Source: VGDP01 sp040905845 (GTDB lineage Bacteria; Pseudomonadota; Alphaproteobacteria; SP197). Taken from it: a DNA stretch of 11,001 nt. Where the stretch lies: NCBI GenBank assembly GCA_040905845.1, contig JBBDQV010000029.1, positions 1 through 11,001 on the forward strand, read 5' to 3'. Made by a program: the position numbers and the translations under genes. Below the pieces are notes generated by a model. It did not search any database. It was not told the DNA's origin and saw only the letters and a program-made list of their open reading frames with translations. Within the stretch, counting starts at the first letter, position 1, and every line of letters begins with the position of its first letter. Positions 1 to 6,781 of the stretch are shown here, one piece after another.

Positions 1-516
1 GTCGTGCACCTCGACCAGGACGTCGAGCCCGACCTCGCGCGCCGCCTGAATCAACTCGACCGCCGGCCCATCCTCCAGCGCGGCCATGATCAGCAGCACG
101 CAGTCGGCGCCGATCGCGCGCGCCTCGATCACCTGGTAGGGGTCGACGGTGAAGTCCTTGCGCAGGATCGGCAACGGCACCGCCTGGCGCGCCTCGGCCA
201 CATGGCGGTCCTCGCCCTGGAAATAGGGCGTGTCGGTCAGCACCGACAGGCACGCCGCGCCGCCGGCGCGATACGCCCTGGCCAGCGTCGCCGGATCGAA
301 GTCGGCGCGGATCAGGCCGTGGCTCGGGCTCGCCTTCTTGATCTCGGCGATCAGGGCCGGTCCGGTCGCGGCGTGCGTGGCCAGGCGCGCGGCGAAGCCA
401 CGCGGCACGGGGCCGGATCGTGCCTCGGCGAGCAGGGCGCCGAGCGGACGCTGACGCTTGCGCCGCGCGACCTCCTCGCGCTTGTCCGCGACGATGCGGG
501 CCAGCACGTCCGCCAT
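1..516 (-). CDS. trpC: Indole-3-glycerol phosphate synthase, N-terminal 172 residues (C-terminus cut off by window start)
   Basis: TrpC closes the indole ring by converting carboxyphenylaminodeoxyribulose phosphate to indole-3-glycerol phosphate, a cytoplasmic step of tryptophan synthesis. I translated the minus strand from the ATG at 516-514; it stays open for 172 codons to the window edge. The TIM-barrel signature is clear: AEIKKASPSHG at residues 57-67, LSVLTD at 90-95, PILRKDF at 116-122 and LVEVHD at 167-172. Glu58, Lys60, Lys120 and Glu169 match the catalytic residues known from the family (E51, K53, K110, E159 in the Sulfolobus enzyme). The start lies 2 bases after the trpD stop, so it is the last visible gene of a trpG-trpD-trpC transcription unit and probably translationally coupled. 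About 90 C-terminal residues would be expected beyond the window. Identity is essentially certain; only the missing end is unknown. Confidence 0.96.
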   Translation of the reverse strand, partial: MADVLARIVADKREEVARRKRQRPLGALLAEARSGPVPRGFAARLATHAATGPALIAEIKKASPSHGLIRADFDPATLARAYRAGGAACLSVLTDTPYFQGEDRHVAEARQAVPLPILRKDFTVDPYQVIEARAIGADCVLLIMAALEDGPAVELIQAAREVGLDVLVEVHD

Positions 517-518
517 GG

Positions 519-1547
519 TCAGGCCTTGTCCGTGGTGATCGCGACCAGGCCGTCGAGCTTGGCGCGCGCGGCGCCCGAATCGATCGACGTGGCGGCGAGC
601 CCGACGCCCGCCTTCAAATTCTCGGCGCGCCCGGCGATCAGCAAGGCGGCGGCGGCGTTGAGGAGCACGGTGTCGCGATAGGCGCCCGGGGCGCCGGCGA
701 GCAGCCGGCCGAGCGCCTCGGCGTTGTACGCGGGCGTGCCGCCCTTGATCGCGTCGGCGGGATGGCTCGGCAGACCGGCATCGACGGGCCCGACCTCGAG
801 CCGGCGGACCTGGCCGCCCTCCAGCGCGGCGACCGCGTTGGGGCCGGCCAGGGTCAATTCGTCGCAGCCGTCACTGGAGTGGACGACCCACGCCCGCTCG
901 GCCCCCAGCCGGCCGAGCACCCGGGCGATCGTCTCGACCCAGTCGGCCGCGAAGACCCCGACCAGGAGGCGCGCCACGCCTGCTGGGTTGCAGATCGGTC
1001 CGAGCAGGTTGAACACGGTGCGGGTGCCGAGCTCGACGCGCACGGGCCCGACGTGGCGCATGGCGCTGTGATAGCGCGGCGCCAGCATGAACGCGAAGCC
1101 GTTGCGATCGAGCGCGCGCTGCACGGTCGCGTGGTCCGCATCGAGATTGACGCCCATGGCGCCGAGCGTGTCCGCGGTTCCCGAGTGGGACGACATCGCC
1201 TTGTTGCCGTGCTTGGCGACGGGCACCCCGGCGCCAGCGACGACCAGCGCGGTGGCGGTCGAGACGTTGAGGGTGCCGCGGCCGTCGCCGCCCGTGCCGA
1301 CGATGTCCATGGCCCCGGCCGGCGCGCTCACGCGCTGCATCTTCGCCCGCATGGCCTGGGCCGCGCCGGTGATCTCCTCGACGGTCTCGCCGCGCACGCG
1401 CAGCGCCATCAGGAAGCCGCCGATCTGACCCGGCGACGCCTCGCCGGACATGATGACATCGACGGCGTCGCGCGCCTCCTCGACGCCCAGGGCCTGCCCC
1501 CCGGCCAGGCGCGCGAGCGTCGGCTTGAGGCTGCGCGGCTCGCTCAT
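519..1547 (-). CDS. trpD: Anthranilate phosphoribosyltransferase
   Basis: TrpD transfers the phosphoribosyl group of PRPP to anthranilate, the second step of tryptophan synthesis. The 342-residue product has the usual family length. It starts with an alpha-helical domain (about residues 1-75), followed by the PRPP-binding glycine loop GTGGDG at 84-89, the NVST stretch near 94-97, KHGNKAMSS at 112-120 and LGPICNPA at 182-189. The KHGN block has Lys where many homologues have Arg after the Asn, a conservative change. The start ATG overlaps the trpG stop as ATGA (4 bases), a classic translational-coupling arrangement, and the trpC start follows 2 bases after its stop. Together these show a compact trpG-trpD-trpC unit. 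No frameshift or truncation is visible. Confidence 0.98.
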   Translation of the reverse strand: MSEPRSLKPTLARLAGGQALGVEEARDAVDVIMSGEASPGQIGGFLMALRVRGETVEEITGAAQAMRAKMQRVSAPAGAMDIVGTGGDGRGTLNVSTATALVVAGAGVPVAKHGNKAMSSHSGTADTLGAMGVNLDADHATVQRALDRNGFAFMLAPRYHSAMRHVGPVRVELGTRTVFNLLGPICNPAGVARLLVGVFAADWVETIARVLGRLGAERAWVVHSSDGCDELTLAGPNAVAALEGGQVRRLEVGPVDAGLPSHPADAIKGGTPAYNAEALGRLLAGAPGAYRDTVLLNAAAALLIAGRAENLKAGVGLAATSIDSGAARAKLDGLVAITTDKA

Positions 1548-2137
1548 GCCGCCTGGCGCGCCCGGTTGGACGGGACCAGCTTCAGGAAGTTCGCGAGCAG
1601 GGCGTGGCCGTGCTCCGAGGCGATGCTCTCGGGGTGGAACTGGACGCCGAACACCGGCAGCGAACGGTGTTGCAGCCCCATGATCACCCCGTCGTCGGCC
1701 TCGGCGGTGATCTCGAGCTCGGCCGGGAACGAGGCGCGGTCAACGGTGAGCGAATGGTAACGCGTCGCCTGGAACGGCGAGGGCAGGCCGGCGAGGATAC
1801 CCTTGCCGCCATGACGAATCGCGCTCAGCTTGCCGTGCATGATATGCGGGGCCCTGACGATGCGCCCGCCGAACGCTTGGCCGATCGCCTGGTGACCGAG
1901 GCAGACGCCGAGCATCGGCAGCCTGGGCGCCATGCGCTTGACCAGCTCGAGACAGATGCCGGCGCGGTCGGGGTCGCACGGGCCCGGCGACATGACGATC
2001 CCGGCGGGCGGGTCGGCCGCGATGGCATCGACGGTGATGGCATCGTTGCGCTTGACCGCGACCTCGGCGCCAAGCTCGCCCAGGAAGTGGACCAGGTTGT
2101 ACGTGAAGCTATCGTAGTTGTCGATTAGCAGAAGCAT
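1544..2137 (-). CDS. trpG: Anthranilate synthase component II, glutamine amidotransferase subunit
   Basis: TrpG hydrolyses glutamine and delivers ammonia to TrpE, which makes anthranilate from chorismate. The 197-residue protein is a stand-alone class I glutamine amidotransferase of normal length. The N-terminus reads MLLLIDNYDSFTYNL, typical of the family; the oxyanion segment MSPGPCDP is at 49-56, the nucleophile is Cys79 in GVCLGHQ, and His168 and Glu170 in FHPES complete the triad. PabA proteins are closely related and the same subunit may also serve aminodeoxychorismate synthase; the trpD-trpC context supports TrpG. Its partner gene trpE is on the same strand but about 1.07 kb upstream, with a plus-strand gene between them. 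No strong Shine-Dalgarno precedes the ATG; only a GTAGGT stretch lies about 10 bases upstream. A candidate promoter of its own is at 2189-2217. Confidence 0.97.
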   Translation of the reverse strand: MLLLIDNYDSFTYNLVHFLGELGAEVAVKRNDAITVDAIAADPPAGIVMSPGPCDPDRAGICLELVKRMAPRLPMLGVCLGHQAIGQAFGGRIVRAPHIMHGKLSAIRHGGKGILAGLPSPFQATRYHSLTVDRASFPAELEITAEADDGVIMGLQHRSLPVFGVQFHPESIASEHGHALLANFLKLVPSNRARQAA

Positions 2138-2188
2138 GATAGGGACCTACGCGTCGATCTTGAACCGGAGTCGCAAACCGCCGACGCC

Positions 2189-2217
2189 AGCATACCGGCA
2201 GCGACCCACGGGTACAA
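2189..2217 (-). promoter_or_regulatory. Candidate sigma70-type promoter for trpG-trpD-trpC
   Basis: Reading the minus strand, TTGTAC (2217-2212) is followed after exactly 17 bases by TATGCT (2194-2189). The -10 matches 4 of 6 consensus bases and the -35 matches 3 of 6, including TTG. The predicted start site near 2182 leaves a leader of about 45 bases before the trpG ATG. The location is what one would need, because trpG is cut off from trpE by an opposite-strand gene. Not verified; in such GC-rich DNA an AT-containing pair with ideal spacing is suggestive but could be chance. Confidence 0.45.
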
Positions 2218-2227
2218 CATGGGCAGC

Positions 2228-2233
2228 GGAGGG
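2228..2233 (+). promoter_or_regulatory. Shine-Dalgarno that fixes the deacetylase start at GTG 2240
   Basis: GGAGGG lies 6 bases before the GTG at 2240-2242. The in-frame ATG at 2219 has no comparable purine-rich stretch upstream and lies before this element, so the GTG is the better start. The resulting N-terminus VKRRRS is also a natural positively charged cytoplasmic end ahead of a membrane segment. Confidence 0.65.
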
Positions 2234-2239
2234 CGTGCC

Positions 2240-3206
2240 GTGAAGCGGCGTCGCTCGCTCGCTCTGCGCCGCCGGGCGGCACGCCTGCGTGCCGGCGCGC
2301 CACTCAGGGCCCTGCGGGCGGCGGTCGGGACCGCCGCGGCGCTGGTCCTGGCGTTCAGCCTGGGCGGCGGGCTGGGCAGCTGGCTCGGCGGCGGGACCCG
2401 CGCGGTCGGCATCGATGCGGCGCCGGCGTCGCGCGCGACGGCATCGGATACGGACCTGACGATCGAGGCTTTGCTCGCCGCGGCGCCTCCCGACATGCCC
2501 GCCCGGCCAAGCATCGCGCTCGTCATCGACGACCTCGGCCTCGATGTCGCGGCGACCCGGCGCGCGATGGCCCTGCCGGCGGCCGTCGCGCTTGCCTTCC
2601 TGCCCTACGCCCCGGCCGCNNNNNNNNNNCGCGCCGGCGCTCGCCGCCGAGGCGGCGGCCGGCGGCCACGAGGTTCTGGTGCACCTGCCCATGGAACCCG
2701 ACGGCGCCGTCGCGGACCCCGGCCCCAACGCCCTCCTGGACGGGCTGGGCATTGCCGAGCTCCAGCGCAGGCTCGTCGCCAACCTGGATGGCCTGACCGG
2801 GTACGACGGCGTCAACAACCACATGGGCAGCGGCCTGACGCGCGATGGCCCGGCGATGGCCGTCGTCATGGCCGAGCTGGCCAAGCGCGGCGTGTTCTTC
2901 GTCGACTCGAAGACGTCCGCCCAAACGGTCGCGTGGCGCGAAGCCGAGCGCGCCGGCGTGCCGTGGTCGATCCGCGACGTGTTCCTCGACGACGAGCCGG
3001 GCATCTGGGCGGTCGAGGTCCAGCTCCAGCACCTCGAGGCGGCCGCGCGCCGCGGCGGCTTCGCCGTCGGCATCGGTCATCCCTATCCATCGACGCTCAA
3101 GGCCCTCGACGTCTGGCTCCGGGGGCTTTCGGCGCGCGGCTTCGAACTCGTGCCGGTCGCGCGGACCCTGCGCCACCCCAGCCCCGCCGTGGCTGAGGCG
3201 CAGTAG
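2240..3206 (+). CDS. Divergent polysaccharide deacetylase (YibQ/DUF610-like), interrupted by an assembly gap
   Basis: This belongs to the divergent polysaccharide deacetylase family (PF04748 type, E. coli YibQ-like), thought from its fold and usual gene context to act on cell-envelope glycans in the periplasm; its substrate is not established. From the GTG start the product has an Arg-rich N-terminus (residues 1-26), one membrane segment (about 27-50), a short linker, and the catalytic-type domain starting with IALVIDDLGLD (92-102; Asp97-Asp98). After the gap come GHEVLVHLPMEP, VNNHMGSGLT, FFVDSKTSAQT, VFLDDE and GHPYPSTLKAL, all typical of the family, and a TAG stop at 3204-3206. The two halves are in different frames as printed only because of the 10 Ns at 2620-2629; removing them gives one open frame of about 318 residues. 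The gene sits between trpE and trpG on the opposite strand, away from its common envC/ctpA neighbourhood. It is probably intact. Confidence 0.88.
2620..2629. other. Run of 10 Ns: assembly placeholder inside the deacetylase gene
   Basis: The Ns join two contigs inside a conserved part of the deacetylase, between LPYAPA on the left and APALAAEAA on the right. The left frame has codon starts at 2618, the right frame at 2631, so 10 bases cannot be the true length; a multiple of 3 is needed. With no bases at all, the flanking gc and c form GCC and the frame closes. The flanks are almost pure G and C (for example the stretch after 2630), which is a plausible reason for sequence drop-out. Confidence 0.95.
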
Positions 3207-3207
3207 C

Positions 3208-4725
3208 TCAGCGGTTGCGGCGGTCCTCGCCCGAGTCGAACGCCAGCGCGACCTCGGCCGCGCGCACCAGGGCGCGCGCCTTGTTGCGGGCTTCCTGGTA
3301 CTCGCCCTCCGGCGTCGAGTCGGCGACGATGCCGCCGCCGGCCTGAATGTAGAGCGTCCCGTCCTTGACCACCGCCGTGCGCAGCGCGATGCAGCTGTCC
3401 ATCGCGCCGCTGGCCGAGAAGTAGCCGACGCCGCCGGCGTAGATGCCGCGCCGTTCGACCTCGAGCTCGTCGATGATCTCCATGGCGCGCACCTTGGGCG
3501 CGCCGCTGACGGTGCCGGCGGGAAAACCGGCCATGAGCGCGTCGAGCGCGTCGAAGCGCGGATCGAGCCTGCCCTCGACGTTCGAGACGATGTGCATGAC
3601 GTGGCTGTAGTACTCGATGATGTTGCGCTCGGTGACCGTGACCGAGCCGATCTTGGCCACCCGTCCGACGTCGTTGCGTCCGAGATCGAGCAGCATCAGA
3701 TGCTCGGCGAGCTCCTTGGGGTCGGCGAGCAGGTCGGCGGCCAGGGCCTGGTCCTCGGCGCGCGTCGCGCCGCGCGGTCGCGTGCCGGCGATGGGCCTGA
3801 GCGTGACGACGCCGTCGCGCGCGCGCACCAGAATCTCGGGGCTCGAGCCGACCACGGCGAAATCGGCGAAATCGAGGAAGAACAGAAAGGGCGAGGGGTT
3901 GACCCTTCGCAGTGCCCGGTAGAGCGAGAACGGCGGCGCGCGAAACGGGATCGCGAAGCGCTGCGACAGTACGACCTGGAAGACGTCGCCGGCCGCGATG
4001 TAGTCCTTGGCCTTGCGGACCATCTCGAAATACGTCTCGCGCGGCGTGTTCGACACGGGCTCGCCGGGTGCGTCGTCCTCGCCGCCGCCGCGCCCGTGCG
4101 GCAGGGCGCGCTCGAGATCCGCGACCGTGTCGGCGAGCCGTTCGCACGCCACGTTGTAGGCGGCGCGCGCCGTGGTGCCCGGCTCGGGCCACATCGGCGT
4201 GACCACGGTGACCGCGTCGCCGACGTTGTCGAAGATCGCCATGACGGTCGGCCGCACGAACAGGCCGTCGGGCAGGCCGAGCGGCGCTGGCTTGGCGGTC
4301 GGCAGGCGCTCGATCAGGCGCACCATCTCGTAGCCCATGTAGCCGACCAGCGCCGAGGCCATGGGCGGCAGGCGCTCGGGCACGTCGATGCGCGACACTT
4401 GGACCAGCCGACGCAGCGAGGCGAGCGCGCCCGGCGGCTCCTTGACGAAGGCATCGGGGTCGAACCGGGCGCGCCGGTTGATCTCGGCCGCATCGCCCGC
4501 GCAGCGCCAGATCAGGTCCGGCTTAAGCCCGATGATCGAATAGCGGCCGCGCGTCGCGCCGCCCTCGACCGATTCGAGCAGGAAGCTGTAAGGGCGGCCG
4601 TCGGCCAGCTTGAGCATGGCCGAGACCGGCGTCTCCAGATCGGCGACGATCGTGGTCCAGACGACTTGGGGCCGGCCGGAGTCGTACCTCGCGGCGAAGT
4701 CCGGGAGGTCGGGCTCGACGCGCAT
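3208..4725 (-). CDS. trpE: Anthranilate synthase component I
   Basis: TrpE converts chorismate and ammonia to anthranilate, the committed step of tryptophan synthesis, with TrpG as glutaminase. The 505-residue product is full length. The N-terminal domain carries the feedback-site motif LLES (49-52) and GRYSIIGLKP (60-69), so tryptophan inhibition is expected. The chorismate-binding domain shows VFQVVLSQRF (248-257), PIAGTRPRG (311-319), EHLMLLDLGRNDVGRVA (341-357), GTVSGAPKVRAMEII (404-418) and GGGIVADS (463-470). TrpE is separated here from TrpG rather than fused as in rhizobia. The closely related PabB and menaquinone-type synthases are less likely given trp neighbours and the N-terminal inhibitor motif. 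The ATG lies 8 bases after the ppiD stop, so it is probably cotranscribed with ppiD and has no room for a leader peptide or attenuator. Its stop is one base from the stop of the converging deacetylase gene. Confidence 0.97.
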   Translation of the reverse strand: MRVEPDLPDFAARYDSGRPQVVWTTIVADLETPVSAMLKLADGRPYSFLLESVEGGATRGRYSIIGLKPDLIWRCAGDAAEINRRARFDPDAFVKEPPGALASLRRLVQVSRIDVPERLPPMASALVGYMGYEMVRLIERLPTAKPAPLGLPDGLFVRPTVMAIFDNVGDAVTVVTPMWPEPGTTARAAYNVACERLADTVADLERALPHGRGGGEDDAPGEPVSNTPRETYFEMVRKAKDYIAAGDVFQVVLSQRFAIPFRAPPFSLYRALRRVNPSPFLFFLDFADFAVVGSSPEILVRARDGVVTLRPIAGTRPRGATRAEDQALAADLLADPKELAEHLMLLDLGRNDVGRVAKIGSVTVTERNIIEYYSHVMHIVSNVEGRLDPRFDALDALMAGFPAGTVSGAPKVRAMEIIDELEVERRGIYAGGVGYFSASGAMDSCIALRTAVVKDGTLYIQAGGGIVADSTPEGEYQEARNKARALVRAAEVALAFDSGEDRRNR

Positions 4726-4733
4726 CGTGCCGC

Positions 4734-6629
4734 TCAGAGCATCGGCTCGAGAACGCCGCGATTGACCTCGACGGGAAAGCGCTCGGCGAGCGTTGCCCGG
4801 TACGCCGTGGCGAGATCCTCGGCGACGCCGTCCACGATCTCGGCGCGCAGGCTCGCGAGGTCCTGGGACTCCGCGGCCAGGCTCACTGGCCGAATCTCGA
4901 CCAGGCGCACGAGGAGGTGCCCGGCGTCATCGTCGGCCTTCGCCGTCGTCACCTCGCCCACGGCCGCCCTGAACAGCCGATCGACGAGGTCGGGCGCGAG
5001 CGGCACGCCCGCCGGCCCCGCAGCGCGCTTGAACGGAGCCGACCGCGTGACCCGGGCGCCCAACGCGGCGGCGACGGCCTCGATCGTCTCGCCCGCGGCG
5101 AGCCGGGCGGCGCCCTGGGCGACCGCTTCGGCGGCGGATTGGTCCTGGGCGGCGGCGCGCCAATCGGCCGTCACCTGGTCGCGCACCTCCGCCAGGTCGC
5201 GCTGGCGGGGCGCGACGAGCTCGTCGGTCCGCGCCACGAAGAACCCGCCCTGCGGGGTCTCCTCGAGGGGTGCGACGGAACCAGCCGGCGTCTCGAACAC
5301 GAGCGCGAGGAAACGGTCGCGCGGTTCGGGCAGGGTCGCTCTGGCGCCGTCCACGCCCATGCCCGCTGCATCGACCGGGGGCACCTTCATGGCCTTGAGC
5401 CCGACTTCGACCGCGGCCTCCTCCAGGCTCGCCCCGGCGGCGAGCGAGTCCTCCAGATCGTTGATCAGCTCGTAGGCGAGGTCGGTCGCCTTGTCGAGCG
5501 CGAGCTCGGCCTCGAGGGCCGGTCGAGCGGCCTCGAAAGGGACGGACGACGGCGGCTCGATCGCGCTGACGCGGAGCACGTGCCAGCCGAGCGGGCTCCG
5601 CACGGGGGCCGAGCTCCGGCCGACCGCCAGGCCGAACGCGGCATCGGCCAGCTCCGGCAGGATGAAGTCCGCACGGGCGAGCGTGCCGAGCGCGATCGCG
5701 GCGGCGCCTTGGCCGACCGAGGCCGCCACGGCGGCGAAGTCCTCGCCCTGGGCGAGCCGGTCGGCGACCGCGCGGGCCGCGGCCTGGTCGGCGAGGACGA
5801 TCTGGTCCACCGTGCGGCGCTCGGGTACCTGGAAGGTGTCCACGCGCTCCTCGTAAAGCGCCAGGGCGTCCTCCTCGGCGATCGAAATGCCGTCGGTGAG
5901 CGATGTCGGGTCGACCGCGACGGCCGTCGCGGCGCGGTACTCCGGCGCCGTGTAGAGGCCGGCGTGCTCCTGATAGTAGGCCATCAGCGCGTCCTCGCCG
6001 GGATCGGCTGGCGCCGGCCGGTCGCCCGAGCGGACGAGCACGTAATCAACGACGCGCTCCTCGTTGCGGTAGGCGTGGAGCCGGTTGACCAGGGTCGCGG
6101 ACGGCGCGGGCGTCCGCGCGATCGTGTCGATCAGCAGCCGCCGGGACAAATCGTCGCGCAGCAGGGCGACGAACCCGGACTCGCTGAGGCCCTGGGCGGC
6201 GACCCGGCCGGCGAAGATGTCGGCGCTGAACGCGCCCGTCTCGTCGTGGAACGCCGGGTTGGCGAAGATGAAGCGGCGCATCAGGTCGTCGCCGATGCCG
6301 ATGCCGAGCCGGCTCGCCTCGAGCCCGAACTGGACCCGCATCGCCATGCGGTCGACCACGGCGAGCGCGACCTGCATCTTGGCGTCCGGGTCGGTATCGA
6401 AGCTCGCCCCGAGCAACGAACGGGCACGGCTGGCCTCGGCCTGGTACTCGCGCCCGAACTCCTGGGGCAGCAGCTCGACGTCGGCGACCGTCGCGACGGT
6501 GGTGGTGCTGCGGTCGCGCAGCAGGCTGCCCGGATCGGACCAGATGCCAACTCCGAACAGGGCGGCGAGCAACAAGAGGAAGATACGCACGACCCAGGTG
6601 CCGGCGCTCTTGCGAAGGGCTCTCAACAT
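4734..6629 (-). CDS. ppiD: PpiD/SurA-type membrane-anchored periplasmic peptidyl-prolyl isomerase (chaperone)
   Basis: PpiD proteins are held in the inner membrane and help newly exported proteins fold at the Sec translocon exit. The 631-residue product fits: short basic N-terminus, one membrane segment (about 13-30), a SurA-like N-terminal chaperone region (about 31-200), a parvulin-like domain (about 268-357, from RRTVDQIVL to GWHVLRV) and a long C-terminal half ending near residue 631, which repeats the SurA/PpiD helical theme. The parvulin domain is diverged: the usual first active-site His (RHIL-type motif) is Gln276, while the late His350 in GWHVL remains, so it may be mainly a chaperone. 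Identity as SurA_N-containing PpiD is firm at family level; the gene name is by analogy. It is divergent from tpiA and immediately upstream of trpE. The ATG has only a weak ribosome-binding sequence. Confidence 0.88.
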   Translation of the reverse strand: MLRALRKSAGTWVVRIFLLLLAALFGVGIWSDPGSLLRDRSTTTVATVADVELLPQEFGREYQAEASRARSLLGASFDTDPDAKMQVALAVVDRMAMRVQFGLEASRLGIGIGDDLMRRFIFANPAFHDETGAFSADIFAGRVAAQGLSESGFVALLRDDLSRRLLIDTIARTPAPSATLVNRLHAYRNEERVVDYVLVRSGDRPAPADPGEDALMAYYQEHAGLYTAPEYRAATAVAVDPTSLTDGISIAEEDALALYEERVDTFQVPERRTVDQIVLADQAAARAVADRLAQGEDFAAVAASVGQGAAAIALGTLARADFILPELADAAFGLAVGRSSAPVRSPLGWHVLRVSAIEPPSSVPFEAARPALEAELALDKATDLAYELINDLEDSLAAGASLEEAAVEVGLKAMKVPPVDAAGMGVDGARATLPEPRDRFLALVFETPAGSVAPLEETPQGGFFVARTDELVAPRQRDLAEVRDQVTADWRAAAQDQSAAEAVAQGAARLAAGETIEAVAAALGARVTRSAPFKRAAGPAGVPLAPDLVDRLFRAAVGEVTTAKADDDAGHLLVRLVEIRPVSLAAESQDLASLRAEIVDGVAEDLATAYRATLAERFPVEVNRGVLEPML

Positions 6630-6670
6630 GGCGTGACGGGCCTGTGGTGACGCGCTCCAAGCGGGCGCGC

Positions 6671-6700
6671 ATCATAGGGGGAGCGCGAAGCGCCGGGCAA
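6671..6700 (-). promoter_or_regulatory. Candidate promoter for ppiD-trpE
   Basis: On the minus strand TTGCCC (6700-6695) and TATGAT (6676-6671) are separated by 18 bases. The -10 matches 5 of 6 consensus bases and the -35 matches 4 of 6. The predicted start near 6664 gives a leader of about 35 bases before the ppiD ATG. A 6-base inverted repeat (CGCCGG at 6691-6696 and CCGGCG at 6703-6708) overlaps the -35 and might bind a regulator. This is the best promoter-like sequence in the ppiD/tpiA divergent region. Confidence 0.5.
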
Positions 6701-6724
6701 CGCCGGCGAGGGCGGGCTGTGGCC

Positions 6725-6741
6725 CACGGCCGCGGGCCGTG
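6725..6741. repeat. Perfect 17-base palindrome in the tpiA upstream region
   Basis: CACGGCC and GGCCGTG form a perfect 7-bp inverted repeat around the 3-base centre GCG. It lies directly before the candidate tpiA -10 element and about 40 bases upstream of the tpiA start, a position suited to an operator. It could equally be a chance G/C palindrome, which are common in such DNA. Confidence 0.4.
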
Positions 6742-6748
6742 CTACCAA
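6740..6748 (+). promoter_or_regulatory. Weak candidate extended -10 element for tpiA
   Basis: TG-C-TACCAA resembles an extended -10 (TGn followed by TAnnA-), but only 3 of 6 hexamer bases match and no good -35 lies 16-18 bases upstream. If used, transcription would start near 6755 and leave a leader of about 27 bases. Some promoter for tpiA must lie between 6630 and 6781, as the gene upstream is divergent. Confidence 0.25.
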
Positions 6749-6781
6749 CGCGGCCATGCCGCGCCGCGCGAGACGAACGAC

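Noticed and set aside
420..1760. A 446-codon plus-strand open frame opposite trpD and trpG
   Set aside because: Antisense shadow across three trp genes with no recognisable motif.
2219..2239. ATG at 2219 as the deacetylase start
   Set aside because: No ribosome site precedes it, and it overlaps the possible trpG -35. The GTG at 2240 has GGAGGG at a 6-base distance.
2240..3206. Deacetylase as a frameshifted pseudogene
   Set aside because: The only frame break is at the N run. All family blocks are present on both sides and the frame closes once the Ns are removed.
2845..5475. An 876-codon plus-strand open frame
   Set aside because: It runs antisense to trpE and the end of ppiD and in another frame of the deacetylase. 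Its product is an Arg/Ala-rich composition with no family motif, whereas the minus-strand frames give complete TrpE and PpiD proteins.
4917..6650. A 577-codon plus-strand open frame opposite ppiD
   Set aside because: Low-complexity Arg/Gly/Glu composition from high GC on the antisense strand; PpiD on the other strand explains the region.
6644..6781. 46-residue N-terminal extension of TpiA
   Set aside because: Triose-phosphate isomerases begin just before the RRPL-AGNWKMN block; the extension is basic low-complexity sequence and overlaps the divergent promoter region.
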